Assembly (NCBI RefSeq): GCF_032380655.1
Contig: NZ_JAWDIY010000003.1
Coordinates: 245,462 to 309,461, forward strand
Length of the DNA stretch: 64,000 bases
From: Diplocloster hominis
GTDB lineage: Bacteria; Bacillota; Clostridia; Lachnospirales; Lachnospiraceae
Direction of reading: 5' to 3'
Positions 1 through 8,165 of the stretch are shown in pieces. How positions within the stretch are numbered: the stretch's first letter is position 1; every line of letters begins with the position of its first letter. A program made the position numbers and the translations under genes. The notes beneath the pieces were generated by a model that saw only the letters and a program-made list of their open reading frames with translations, was not told the DNA's origin and searched no databases.

Positions 1-900
1 AAGGCGGAATCCATGGCACTTGGTATGTCTGGTATGCTCTACTTCGTTTCTAAACTCTTTGCTCCGCTGGTGTTTTTACTGACGGTTTCCACCAACGCGA
101 TCCTTCGGCTGATGCGGATGAATCCGGAGGAGGAAGGCGAAAAAGTCTCTGAGGAAGAAATCCGTATGATGCTGGCCGCCGGCAATGAGCAGGGGACGAT
201 TGATTCCCGGGAAACCGAAATGATTCAGAATGTATTTGAATTTGATGATATCTCCGTGGAGCAGCTCTGTACGCACCGGATGGACATCGTTCTTCTGAGC
301 ATGGAGGATACCATTGAGGAGTGGGAACAAGTCATTTACCATAACAGACATACCTATTATCCGGTCTGTCAGGAGAATCCGGATGATATCATCGGCATTC
401 TGGACGCCCGTGATTATTTCCGTTCCCCGGATAAATCCAAAGAGTATCTGGCGGAACACGCGATGGATGAACCTTATTTCATTCCGGAAGGCATGAAAGC
501 CAGCACATTATTTCAGAATATGCAGAAATCAGGGGTATATTTCGCAGTTGCCATCGATGAATATGGCGGCCTGACCGGTATCGTAACACTGCATGACTTA
601 ATGGAAGTATTAGTGGGAGATCTGAATGAGAGTGATGATGAGCCGCCCGTCGAAGAAATTGTAAAGCTCAGTGACAATGAATGGATGATCCGGGGTTCTG
701 CTGAACTGGATGAGGTAGCCGAGGCACTCAAGATTTCTATGCCTACTGATAAATATGATACCTTCAGTGGATTTATCTGCGGCAGCATCGGAAGAATCCC
801 CGATAACGGGGAGACTTTCACCTGTGAGTTCTGCGGACTCTCCATCCAGGTGGAAGAAGTAATCAATCACCGGATTGAGCGAACGCTGGTCCGGCTGTAG
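1..900 (+). CDS. CNNM/HlyC-CorC family transporter, 5'-truncated by window edge
   Basis: The reading frame is open from base 1 (Lys-Ala-Glu-Ser precede the first Met at base 13), so this is the C-terminal part of a larger protein; family members are about 420-450 residues. What remains is the end of the DUF21 membrane domain (a hydrophobic stretch beginning LYFVSKLFAPLV), the acidic linker with SEEEIRMML typical of the family, a pair of CBS domains (about residues 80-205, with the motif AIDEYGGLTGIVT) and the C-terminal CorC/HlyC domain. Such membrane proteins are linked to Mg/Co or other divalent cation efflux; the substrate cannot be read here. The gene ends 140 bp before a convergent gene. 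Confidence 0.88.
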   Translation, partial: KAESMALGMSGMLYFVSKLFAPLVFLLTVSTNAILRLMRMNPEEEGEKVSEEEIRMMLAAGNEQGTIDSRETEMIQNVFEFDDISVEQLCTHRMDIVLLSMEDTIEEWEQVIYHNRHTYYPVCQENPDDIIGILDARDYFRSPDKSKEYLAEHAMDEPYFIPEGMKASTLFQNMQKSGVYFAVAIDEYGGLTGIVTLHDLMEVLVGDLNESDDEPPVEEIVKLSDNEWMIRGSAELDEVAEALKISMPTDKYDTFSGFICGSIGRIPDNGETFTCEFCGLSIQVEEVINHRIERTLVRL

Positions 901-973
901 TGCCAATGAAAGCTGCAAATATGGCCCATGCTTTCAAAAATATACCTGTATAACGTACAGAAAATATACGTGC

Positions 974-1024
974 AAAAAGGAGCTGTTAGGAAATGAATAA
1001 ATCATATCCTCCAGCCCCTCTTTT
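974..1024. terminator. Possible terminator between convergent genes
   Basis: An imperfect inverted repeat is flanked by A5 on the left and TCTTTT on the right, in the gap between the CNNM gene and the convergent GH4 gene. The stem has mismatches, so the call is weak. Confidence 0.4.
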
Positions 1025-1039
1025 GCGAATCATACCAAA

Positions 1040-2533
1040 TTATTTCACCAACTCCTTAGCCGCTGCATTGGCCAGCGCCCGATTTTTCTCCTTGTTCAGA
1101 GACATCTCCTCTACCGTCTGTTCCTTTATGCGTACCGCCCCCCGATAGCCCTCTCTCACCGGCAGAAGATCGCCTTTGGCGATGCGCTCCCTGGCGTCCC
1201 GGATGGCCTGGCCGTACTGAGGCAGCCATCGTTCCTGGGCTATGAGCATCTCATCGATCATCTGGGATATCTCTTCCGGATAGCATACGGCGCCGGTGAG
1301 GGGGTCCAGCATGGCTGCCTGCTTTAATAGCTGTACGTCCCCATGAACTGCCGCCTCCACGGCCAGCTTCTGTACCCACGCAGACTGAGAGCAGATGGCT
1401 GCGCATCCCAGGGGCAGATCTCCTACCGGGGGCACGGATATCCCGTTGCCGTCCACGTAGCAGGGAACCTCCACCACACATTCTTCGGGCAGATTCGTAA
1501 TACAGTGCCCGTTCATCACATTGAAATGTCCCCTGTATCCACGGCCGGTCTCCAGGGATTCTATGATATAGGATCCATGTTCCTGCCCTCTCATGCTTCC
1601 GTCATATGACTTAGGAGGCTCCTTAAGAAGCTGGGGATAATCTGCCTCGAACCAATTTCTGCCCTCCCGGCATACCCGCAGGTATCCGGCAGTCTCCCCT
1701 CCGATCCAGGAGGAAATGTCGATCCAGTCCTTCAGTTTCTCAGGATCCTTCCGATACCAGGCCAAATACTCGGACAAATGCCCATTGGATTCCGTAGAAT
1801 AGTATCCGAACCGTTTCATCACGTCCAGACGGACCTTTTCCTTCTGAACCATCTCCGGCTGCTTTAAAAATGCTTCATAGAGTTCTCCTGTCAGTTCTCT
1901 GCCCTTATGCTTCACAGAGATGTACCAGGTCTGATGGTTGAGCCCTGCACATGTAAAGTCCAGTTCCTTCCTGGAAATCCCAAGCGCATCCGCGATCTGC
2001 ATCTCTCCGTGCATAACGCCGTGGCACAGGCCGATGGTAGGAACACCGCCATATTGATTACAGGCCCAGGTTACCATAGCGTTGGGATTGGTATAATTCA
2101 GCAGCAGGGCGCCGGGCAGTGCGTATTCGCGGATATCCCTGCAGATATCCAGCATCTCTATGATCGTCCGCTGTCCGTACATGATCCCACCTGTGCACAG
2201 TGTGTCTCCCACGCACTGGTCCACCCCGTATTTCAAAGGAATCTCCACATCCGTCTCAAAGGCTTCCAGCACTCCCTGACGGATACAATTGATGATATAC
2301 TTCGCTCCCCGGAAGGCTTCCCGCCGATCCACGGTAGACTGAATGCGGGTCGGCAGTCCGTTGGCTTCCATATCTCTCTGGCACAGCTCGCTCACCATCG
2401 CCAGATTCTTATTATTCACATCCGTAAATGAGATCTTAGCGTCCCGAAGCTCAGGTACCGACAGTATATCCGTTAGCAGCTGTCTGCAAAAACCCAGACT
2501 GCCCGCTCCAATAAATGCAATCTTAATACTCAT
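1040..2533 (-). CDS. Glycoside hydrolase family 4 (alpha-galactosidase/alpha-galacturonidase type)
   Basis: GH4 enzymes cleave glycosidic bonds by an NAD+- and Mn2+-dependent redox mechanism in the cytoplasm. The N-terminus has the NAD-binding GAGSLGF motif, followed by NYTNPNAMVTWA, the metal/catalytic Cys motif GLCHGV and GLNHQTW. This pattern fits the alpha-galactosidase/alpha-glucuronidase/alpha-galacturonidase branch rather than 6-phospho-beta-glucosidases. The CHGV motif differs from the CHSV I associate with MelA-type alpha-galactosidases, and the adjacent Lpl-type transporter recalls the lpl locus with its LplD GH4 alpha-galacturonidase, so a uronide substrate is possible. The start is at 2533 (MSIKIAF) because GGAGG lies 5 nt upstream; an in-frame Met 10 codons earlier lies before the SD. 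Last gene of the 13594-to-1040 operon; 497 residues. Confidence 0.88.
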   Translation of the reverse strand: MSIKIAFIGAGSLGFCRQLLTDILSVPELRDAKISFTDVNNKNLAMVSELCQRDMEANGLPTRIQSTVDRREAFRGAKYIINCIRQGVLEAFETDVEIPLKYGVDQCVGDTLCTGGIMYGQRTIIEMLDICRDIREYALPGALLLNYTNPNAMVTWACNQYGGVPTIGLCHGVMHGEMQIADALGISRKELDFTCAGLNHQTWYISVKHKGRELTGELYEAFLKQPEMVQKEKVRLDVMKRFGYYSTESNGHLSEYLAWYRKDPEKLKDWIDISSWIGGETAGYLRVCREGRNWFEADYPQLLKEPPKSYDGSMRGQEHGSYIIESLETGRGYRGHFNVMNGHCITNLPEECVVEVPCYVDGNGISVPPVGDLPLGCAAICSQSAWVQKLAVEAAVHGDVQLLKQAAMLDPLTGAVCYPEEISQMIDEMLIAQERWLPQYGQAIRDARERIAKGDLLPVREGYRGAVRIKEQTVEEMSLNKEKNRALANAAAKELVK

Positions 2534-2536
2534 GCT

Positions 2537-2619
2537 TTCCTCCAATCGTGCTGTTTTATGCACATATAGGTATGGGTGAACATCTTTATGTTCAACCGTT
2601 CCTCCAATCGTGCTGTTTT
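2537..2619 (-). repeat. Direct duplication of a Shine-Dalgarno-bearing leader segment
   Basis: A 21-bp segment (plus strand begins TTCCTCCAATCGTGC) occurs at 2537-2557 and again at 2599-2619. In gene orientation each copy reads CAGCACGATTGGAGGAA, so each carries a strong SD; only the copy next to GH4 precedes a start codon. The upstream copy is preceded by the small hairpin GTGCTG-GAAAAA-CAGCAC, and another hairpin (TGAACAT-aaag-ATGTTCA) lies between the copies. Confidence 0.75.
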
Positions 2620-2660
2620 TCCAGCACCTCTCTTTTTTATTTCACATCCCGGCAAAAACC

Positions 2661-3581
2661 CTATCCCTTGATTCCTCCCACCATAATCCCCTGAGTAAAA
2701 TATTTCTGCACAAAAGGGAAGAACAACAAGATGGGCAGCATTGCCAAAAAAATCTGTGCGGATCTGGTGGAGCGTTCCGATATCTGGGTAAGATCCACGA
2801 TTGTCCGCATAGCGGAGCTGTCATTGGCCACGATTACTCTCTGCAGGAAGGTAGCCAGAGGATATTTCTCCGTGAAGTCCATGTAGATCAGTCCGTCAAA
2901 CCAGCTGTTCCAATGGGAGACAAAGGTATACAGCGTCACCGTGGCCAGCGCCGGCTTGCTCAGGGGTATATACAGACTGAACAGGATACGGAAATGCCCC
3001 GCTCCGTCCATCACTGCCGCTTCCTCCAGCTCCTTGGGAACGTCCCGGAAGAAATTAATCATCAGCACCACGTTGAACACGGGCAGCGCTGTGGGCAGGA
3101 CCAGGGCCCAGATCGTATTATTGATCTGAAGCACATTATAGATCAGCACATAATAAGCCACCAGCCCGCCGCTGAATATGGTAGTGATAAACATAAACCA
3201 AACATAGAAGGTACGGATCCGGAATTCCCTCTGGCTTCTGGACAGGGGATAAGCCGTAAGTACCGTAAGGACGAAGTTAATGGACATCCCCACCGCGCAC
3301 CTGAGGATGGTGGTCCCCATCGCCTTCCAGAACGCCTGCTGCTTTAAAATATACTCGTAGGACTCCAGATTACACTCCACCGGAAACAGGATCACACTTC
3401 CCGCGGTAACAGGTCCCTTTCCGCTCAGCGAAACCGCCAGTATATGTACCACTATAAAGATACAGGTAAGGGCAAAGGCTCCCATCAGCACACTGATCAC
3501 CACACCTGTAAAACTACATTTTTCTCTCTTCATCTGCCTTGCTCCATTTTCTTCGTCACTGTAACAAAAGCCCCGGTTCAT
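2661..3581 (-). CDS. Carbohydrate ABC transporter permease, LplC/YtcP type
   Basis: One of two inner-membrane subunits of an oligosaccharide importer (CUT1 family). The protein has six predicted membrane segments and the EAA loop (ELEEAAVMDGAGHF...LPLSKP-like) through which it contacts the ATPase. The C-terminal QKYFTQGIMVGGIKG is typical of YtcP/LplC proteins. The first ATG overlaps the stop of the upstream lplB-like gene by 4 bp (ATGA), implying translational coupling; a second possible start is at 3533 (MKREK). No ATPase is encoded in the operon, which is usual for Lpl-type systems that share an MsmX-like ATPase elsewhere. Confidence 0.92.
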   Translation of the reverse strand: MNRGFCYSDEENGARQMKREKCSFTGVVISVLMGAFALTCIFIVVHILAVSLSGKGPVTAGSVILFPVECNLESYEYILKQQAFWKAMGTTILRCAVGMSINFVLTVLTAYPLSRSQREFRIRTFYVWFMFITTIFSGGLVAYYVLIYNVLQINNTIWALVLPTALPVFNVVLMINFFRDVPKELEEAAVMDGAGHFRILFSLYIPLSKPALATVTLYTFVSHWNSWFDGLIYMDFTEKYPLATFLQRVIVANDSSAMRTIVDLTQISERSTRSAQIFLAMLPILLFFPFVQKYFTQGIMVGGIKG

Positions 3582-4480
3582 CAGAAGATCCGATAATCCA
3601 TATGCTTATATGTCACATAGTACACCGTTCCCATAATCACCCCCGTGATAGAGGATTTCACCAGGCTAACCGCTGCGGATACACCGTATTGCCGCTGCAT
3701 AAGTCCCAGCCGGTAGATCAGTGTATCCAGCACGTCTCCCGTCTCATAGATCTGGGGACTGTACATATTGAATATCTGATCAAAGCCTGCATTAAAAATA
3801 TTCCCAATGCTCAGCAGGCCCATCAGTATAATAATCGGCATAATCCCAGGAAGCATCACGTACCGAAGCTTGGCCAGGAAACCGGCACCGTCCAGCTGCG
3901 CGGCCTCATACAGGGCCGGATCGATCCCCATCAGGGCCGCGTAGTACACGATAGAACTGAACCCTATCTCCTTCCATATATCCGTCAGAATCATGACGGC
4001 GGGAAATGTTCTCTTATCTCCCAGGAAATATACAGCCTCCCCGCCCGCCCAGGTGATGATCTGATTGACCACGCCGCCGGACGGACTCAACATATCGGTA
4101 AAAATACCGGCCAGCACCACCCAGGAAATAAAGTGGGGCAGATAGACAGTAGTTTGAACCGCCTTTCGGAACCGCCGAAACGGTATAGCCGTCAGAGCCA
4201 CAGCCACGGCTACGGCTCCCACCAGACCCAAACTTAACTTGGCAGCCGCGATGACTACCGTATTGCGCACGACCAGCCAGAAATCCGGCAGGGAAAAAGC
4301 ATAGATGATATTTTGAAGTCCTACCCATTCCTGCCTGCCGAACAGTCCCTTCGCCGGCACAAAGTCCTGAAATGCCAGCACGATACCGTACAGAGGTATA
4401 TAGGCAAATACTATCAGCACGATGGTGGCCGGTATGAGCATCAAATACAGGGGCAGATTCCTTCTCCCATTCTTCTTCAT
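3581..4480 (-). CDS. Carbohydrate ABC transporter permease, LplB type
   Basis: Partner permease of the CUT1 importer. Six hydrophobic segments are visible, beginning with LPLYLMLIPATIVLIVFAYIP, and the EAA motif is ALYEAAQLDGAGF. The N-terminal architecture (short basic leader, then a membrane span and a loop with an extended GLFGRQEWVGLQN region) is typical of LplB proteins near 300 residues. The start overlaps the stop of the upstream binding-protein gene by 4 bp, and the stop overlaps the next start, so the three transporter genes are translationally linked. Confidence 0.93.
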   Translation of the reverse strand: MKKNGRRNLPLYLMLIPATIVLIVFAYIPLYGIVLAFQDFVPAKGLFGRQEWVGLQNIIYAFSLPDFWLVVRNTVVIAAAKLSLGLVGAVAVAVALTAIPFRRFRKAVQTTVYLPHFISWVVLAGIFTDMLSPSGGVVNQIITWAGGEAVYFLGDKRTFPAVMILTDIWKEIGFSSIVYYAALMGIDPALYEAAQLDGAGFLAKLRYVMLPGIMPIIILMGLLSIGNIFNAGFDQIFNMYSPQIYETGDVLDTLIYRLGLMQRQYGVSAAVSLVKSSITGVIMGTVYYVTYKHMDYRIF

Positions 4481-6105
4481 TGCTGATCCCTCATCCTATC
4501 GGTTACTTCCTGGGTCATCTGTTCTCCGCCCATCTGATTCCAGTTCTGCACAAAGCTTTCGAATGTTCCACTGATATTTCCCTGGGTGATCATCCTCGTG
4601 AATTCCGTATCCCGCAGAGAGTCCAGCACCGCACCGTTGGCAGCCATCGTCTTCGTGGGCGCTCCGGAAAAGGCGGAATACAGCAGCATATCCTTTTCCA
4701 GATAGGCGTCCAGCACACTCATGGAACAGTCAGGGTCTCCGTAGATCATCCAGATTCCCCACTGGGAGTTGTCTCCGTCTTGATACGCCTCTATCTGTTT
4801 CCAGCGCTGCTCCTCTGTGTTCCCCTCCTCTCCCGCCAGCAGTTTCTGGACATTTTCCCACTGCTCCAGGTTGATCCGGGGATTCTGCACCCAGATCGGG
4901 GAAAACCACCAGGCCTCCTCCGCATCCTCAGAGCTCTTATAATAAGCATCCAGATCCCACATCAGGTTCATCATCTTCATGATAGCCTCCGGGTTGGCGC
5001 ACTGCTTGGAAGCTACCCAGTAATAGGTGGTTCCCACCTCGATCTGGTTCTTCGGGACGCTGTTCGGCGTAAGGCCCACGATAGGATAAGGCCTCCAGTC
5101 TGCCTCCGGGTCCATGTCCCGGCAGGCCTGCAAATTCAGGCTCATCCAGTGCTCACCGTAAAACATGCCGCAGGAACCGGCTGTCAGCTTGGAAATCAGC
5201 CCATCTGCATTCGTGGTCCCGAAGTCCCGGGCGATCACCCCGTCCTCATACATCTTATTCAGCTGGCCCAGCACAGCCTGGACGTCCGGCTGAATATCAG
5301 AATAGGTGATACGATCTTCCGTATCCGTAATCCAGGTGCCTATATAAGTCCCGTAACCGTTAAAGAATCCCTTAAGACCGCCCACGGAAGCCGTCAGGTC
5401 CTGCTGTACCCCCAACCCTGTCGTATCGCTGCTCCCATTCTGATCCGGATCCTGCTGGGCAAATGCGTAGGCGATCTTCACCACATCCTCCATACATGTG
5501 GGTTCCGGCAGGCCCAGATTCTTAAGCCAGTCCTGACGGATCCACAGAAACTGCGCGCTTCCATAGGAGGACCAGGTGGAGGGAATGGCCATCAGCTTCC
5601 CGTCGTAGGTCACTGCCCGGAAGGTGGAATCCCCCTCCATCTCCATGTTAGTCCTGGCTGCCTCTGAGGCATAATTCTCATATATATCCGTCATATCCCA
5701 GATCAGATCCGCCTCATACAGCTGCTTTACCTGGGACGCGGTCACCGCCATAAAATCCGGAATATTACTGGCAGCCAGGGCCATATCCACCTTCTCGATA
5801 TAGTTGGAATCACTGGATATCCAGTCATAATCAATTTCAATATTTAATTTATCCCGGAACAGTTCATTATACCTGTTCTCCTCCGCCGTCTCGCCCTTCT
5901 CTGTCTTCGCCAGCGCGGCCTCCATAGCTGACGACACATACCTGACCATGGAAACGGTCAGCGTGGAATCGTAGCGTCCCTCTTCCTCCTGTGAGGCGGC
6001 CGCGGTTTGTTTCGGCGCCTCCGGCGCGGGTTCGGTACCGTTCTTCGCGGAACAGCCCGCGAGACATATGCTCAACGCCAGCCCAAATGTCAAGATTCTC
6101 TTCAT
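4477..6105 (-). CDS. Extracellular sugar-binding lipoprotein, LplA/YtcQ type
   Basis: Solute-binding component of the importer, 542 residues, the long form of family 1 binding proteins. The signal peptide MKRILTFGLALSICLAGC ends in the lipobox LAGC, so the protein is lipid-anchored outside the membrane. Later features include SWSSYGSAQFLWIRQDWLKNLG and the YYWVASKQC region seen in YtcQ-like proteins. The start is put at 6105 rather than the ATG at 6111 because AGGAGG directly abuts the first ATG and is 6 nt from the second. The binding specificity cannot be inferred beyond oligosaccharide. Confidence 0.93.
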   Translation of the reverse strand: MKRILTFGLALSICLAGCSAKNGTEPAPEAPKQTAAASQEEEGRYDSTLTVSMVRYVSSAMEAALAKTEKGETAEENRYNELFRDKLNIEIDYDWISSDSNYIEKVDMALAASNIPDFMAVTASQVKQLYEADLIWDMTDIYENYASEAARTNMEMEGDSTFRAVTYDGKLMAIPSTWSSYGSAQFLWIRQDWLKNLGLPEPTCMEDVVKIAYAFAQQDPDQNGSSDTTGLGVQQDLTASVGGLKGFFNGYGTYIGTWITDTEDRITYSDIQPDVQAVLGQLNKMYEDGVIARDFGTTNADGLISKLTAGSCGMFYGEHWMSLNLQACRDMDPEADWRPYPIVGLTPNSVPKNQIEVGTTYYWVASKQCANPEAIMKMMNLMWDLDAYYKSSEDAEEAWWFSPIWVQNPRINLEQWENVQKLLAGEEGNTEEQRWKQIEAYQDGDNSQWGIWMIYGDPDCSMSVLDAYLEKDMLLYSAFSGAPTKTMAANGAVLDSLRDTEFTRMITQGNISGTFESFVQNWNQMGGEQMTQEVTDRMRDQQ

Positions 6106-6122
6106 CTTCATCCTCCTCGTAT

Positions 6123-8165
6123 CTAAAATTCCAGCTTAACCGTCCCGCCGGCTTCCCTATCCATGATCTCAAAAGAGAGCACATATTCCCCGTTCCAGTC
6201 ATCCGGCGCAAACTTGGCGATAGGAATGGAGAACTCTGTTCCCTCCTCCCTGAGGATCTGCTCCGGATTCTCACCGGTTCCCCAGGGATACCCATCATAC
6301 TCGGGTTCCATTCCTCCAAAAAGCACATATACACTTTGGGCATACTCATTGATTCCGGCGCTATAGTCGATCCGCATACCTATGGTTCCCCGGGCTGCGT
6401 CTCTTTGGCAGCCGTCTGCCGTGATCCGGCCCTTCAGCACATCCTTTCCATTCCGGAACACCACGCCGCACCTGGCCATACCTTCCGACTGATCTCCCAT
6501 ACCCATATACAGCGTGTGGGTATTCTCATCAAACTCACTGTAAGTATTTTTGCTGCGGTCTTCATAATAGTAGTGCTTGCGAATCACTTCCCCTAATTGG
6601 GAAGCGTCGGAATCCTTCTCCTGGCTGGCGCCCTCAGCCTGAATCCAGCGGATATATACGGTTCCTCCTGAAGGGATGGCTCCCTTCCAGGTGAAGGCAT
6701 CGTTCGTCAGGTTCCCATAGGCCTCCAAAGGCTCATACTCCGCAGTGCCGCCTTCTCCCGGGCTGGCATTTTCACGGTCTATCCGGTATACTTCCAGCAT
6801 TCCGCCCGCGGATGGGATTCCTTCTGCCGACAAGGTCACTTCCTCCTGGTTATCCCCGGAATTCCACAGCACGATACCTCCTTCCTTCGCATTCGCGGAA
6901 GCCATGACTCGTACCGTATCCCTGCCGGATTCGGCGTGTACTCTCTCCACAGGCATATTCTGATAGGTCTTCAGGGCATAGTAGGAGGCCAGAGGTTCCC
7001 CCTCGTCAGTGAACAGATCCAATCCTTCCGAGATGTCGGAAAAGCATCCCCAGTGCACCATGGTAATCTCCGGATGCCGGGAAAAATATTCTAAGGCATC
7101 GAAGATCAGAGGTACCGCCCCCGAGGTCTTCAAAAGATCATCTCCCGACTTCACATCGCTGTATACATCATCCGGCCAGTACACGTTAAATTCATTCAGG
7201 TGCATCTGGGTCTGTTTAAAGTAATCGCTTTTGTCCAGGGCATCCGCAAGCATCTTTGTGTCAGTCTGATATACCTGGAAATAATCATGGTAAGAAGCGA
7301 AATCCAGGGGTGCGCCTTCCTTCTCCACGGAATTCAGGAACAAATCCAAATTCTCCTGTCCCAGCAGGCGGCTTAAGCCTCCGGAAGATAAACCGCCTAC
7401 TTCCGCGTAAGGATCTCCCTCCCTCACCGCCTTGGACACAGCGGTATAGATATCCACATACTCCTGCCAGGTTCCTTTGTACCAGGCGTCGTGGTCGCAC
7501 TCATTTAACACCTCATAATAGGCTCTGTGACCGGATTCCCTGATATACTGAGCCGCCGTTTTCCAGGCCTGGGCGTATGTGGGAATAACAGGGGGATAAA
7601 AGGCCGCATCTTCCGTATTATTTCCCGCGTACGCATAGTTGTAGGCGCTTTCCACCCCGGCCAGGTGCCAGTACATAACGGGAGTGCCGTTATTGGCAAA
7701 AATATTTCCTACATTATTATAGGCTTCCTGAACCCAATATTTCACCAGCTTGTCCGAGTAGTCCGTCCCCCATATGGACAGGGGATAGCGCATCGTTGGA
7801 GCGTGCAGGTCTCTCAGATATTTGGCGTTGGACGCCACATTGGTCAGCTTATCGGTGCCTACGGTAAACTGGGAGAGCTTCTTAAGCAGGGGCAGGCCTT
7901 CCGGCTGTCCCAGATTTATCCGCACGTCCGCAGCGTCTGCCCGGGAAAATTCAATTTGCCCGCCGCCGTCCTCATCCGTCAGGCATTCATTCTCCGCGTA
8001 CTTTAGGACCGCAGCCGGTTCCGTCTCTTCGATTATACTCCCGCTTTGCATCCTCTCAGATTCTTCTGTCATAGGCTCCTTTTCCTTTCCGCAGCCGCCT
8101 GTCAGCAGGCAGATACACTGCAGGCAGATACACAGCAGGCTTAACAGCCGGTTCTTCTTATTCAT
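6123..8165 (-). CDS. Lipoprotein glycoside hydrolase, clan GH-A (GH39-like)
   Basis: Secreted, lipid-anchored putative glycosidase of 680 residues. The signal peptide ends in LLTGGC. The central region is a TIM-barrel-type hydrolase: YYEVLNECDHDAWY has the Asn-Glu pair expected for the acid/base, and MHLNEFNVYW carries a likely nucleophile Glu. The tail (about 480-680) is beta-rich and may bind carbohydrate. I cannot assign a family firmly; GH39-like is my best guess and GH86 or another GH-A family is possible. Its start overlaps the LamG gene stop by 4 bp and it lies 17 bp before the binding-protein gene, so it probably trims a glycan at the cell surface for import. Confidence 0.75.
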   Translation of the reverse strand: MNKKNRLLSLLCICLQCICLLTGGCGKEKEPMTEESERMQSGSIIEETEPAAVLKYAENECLTDEDGGGQIEFSRADAADVRINLGQPEGLPLLKKLSQFTVGTDKLTNVASNAKYLRDLHAPTMRYPLSIWGTDYSDKLVKYWVQEAYNNVGNIFANNGTPVMYWHLAGVESAYNYAYAGNNTEDAAFYPPVIPTYAQAWKTAAQYIRESGHRAYYEVLNECDHDAWYKGTWQEYVDIYTAVSKAVREGDPYAEVGGLSSGGLSRLLGQENLDLFLNSVEKEGAPLDFASYHDYFQVYQTDTKMLADALDKSDYFKQTQMHLNEFNVYWPDDVYSDVKSGDDLLKTSGAVPLIFDALEYFSRHPEITMVHWGCFSDISEGLDLFTDEGEPLASYYALKTYQNMPVERVHAESGRDTVRVMASANAKEGGIVLWNSGDNQEEVTLSAEGIPSAGGMLEVYRIDRENASPGEGGTAEYEPLEAYGNLTNDAFTWKGAIPSGGTVYIRWIQAEGASQEKDSDASQLGEVIRKHYYYEDRSKNTYSEFDENTHTLYMGMGDQSEGMARCGVVFRNGKDVLKGRITADGCQRDAARGTIGMRIDYSAGINEYAQSVYVLFGGMEPEYDGYPWGTGENPEQILREEGTEFSIPIAKFAPDDWNGEYVLSFEIMDREAGGTVKLEF

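Noticed and set aside
4480..5667. Long plus-strand open frame of 395 codons opposite the binding-protein gene
   Set aside because: It is antisense to a clear lipoprotein gene, has no domain and no SD; composition-driven shadow.
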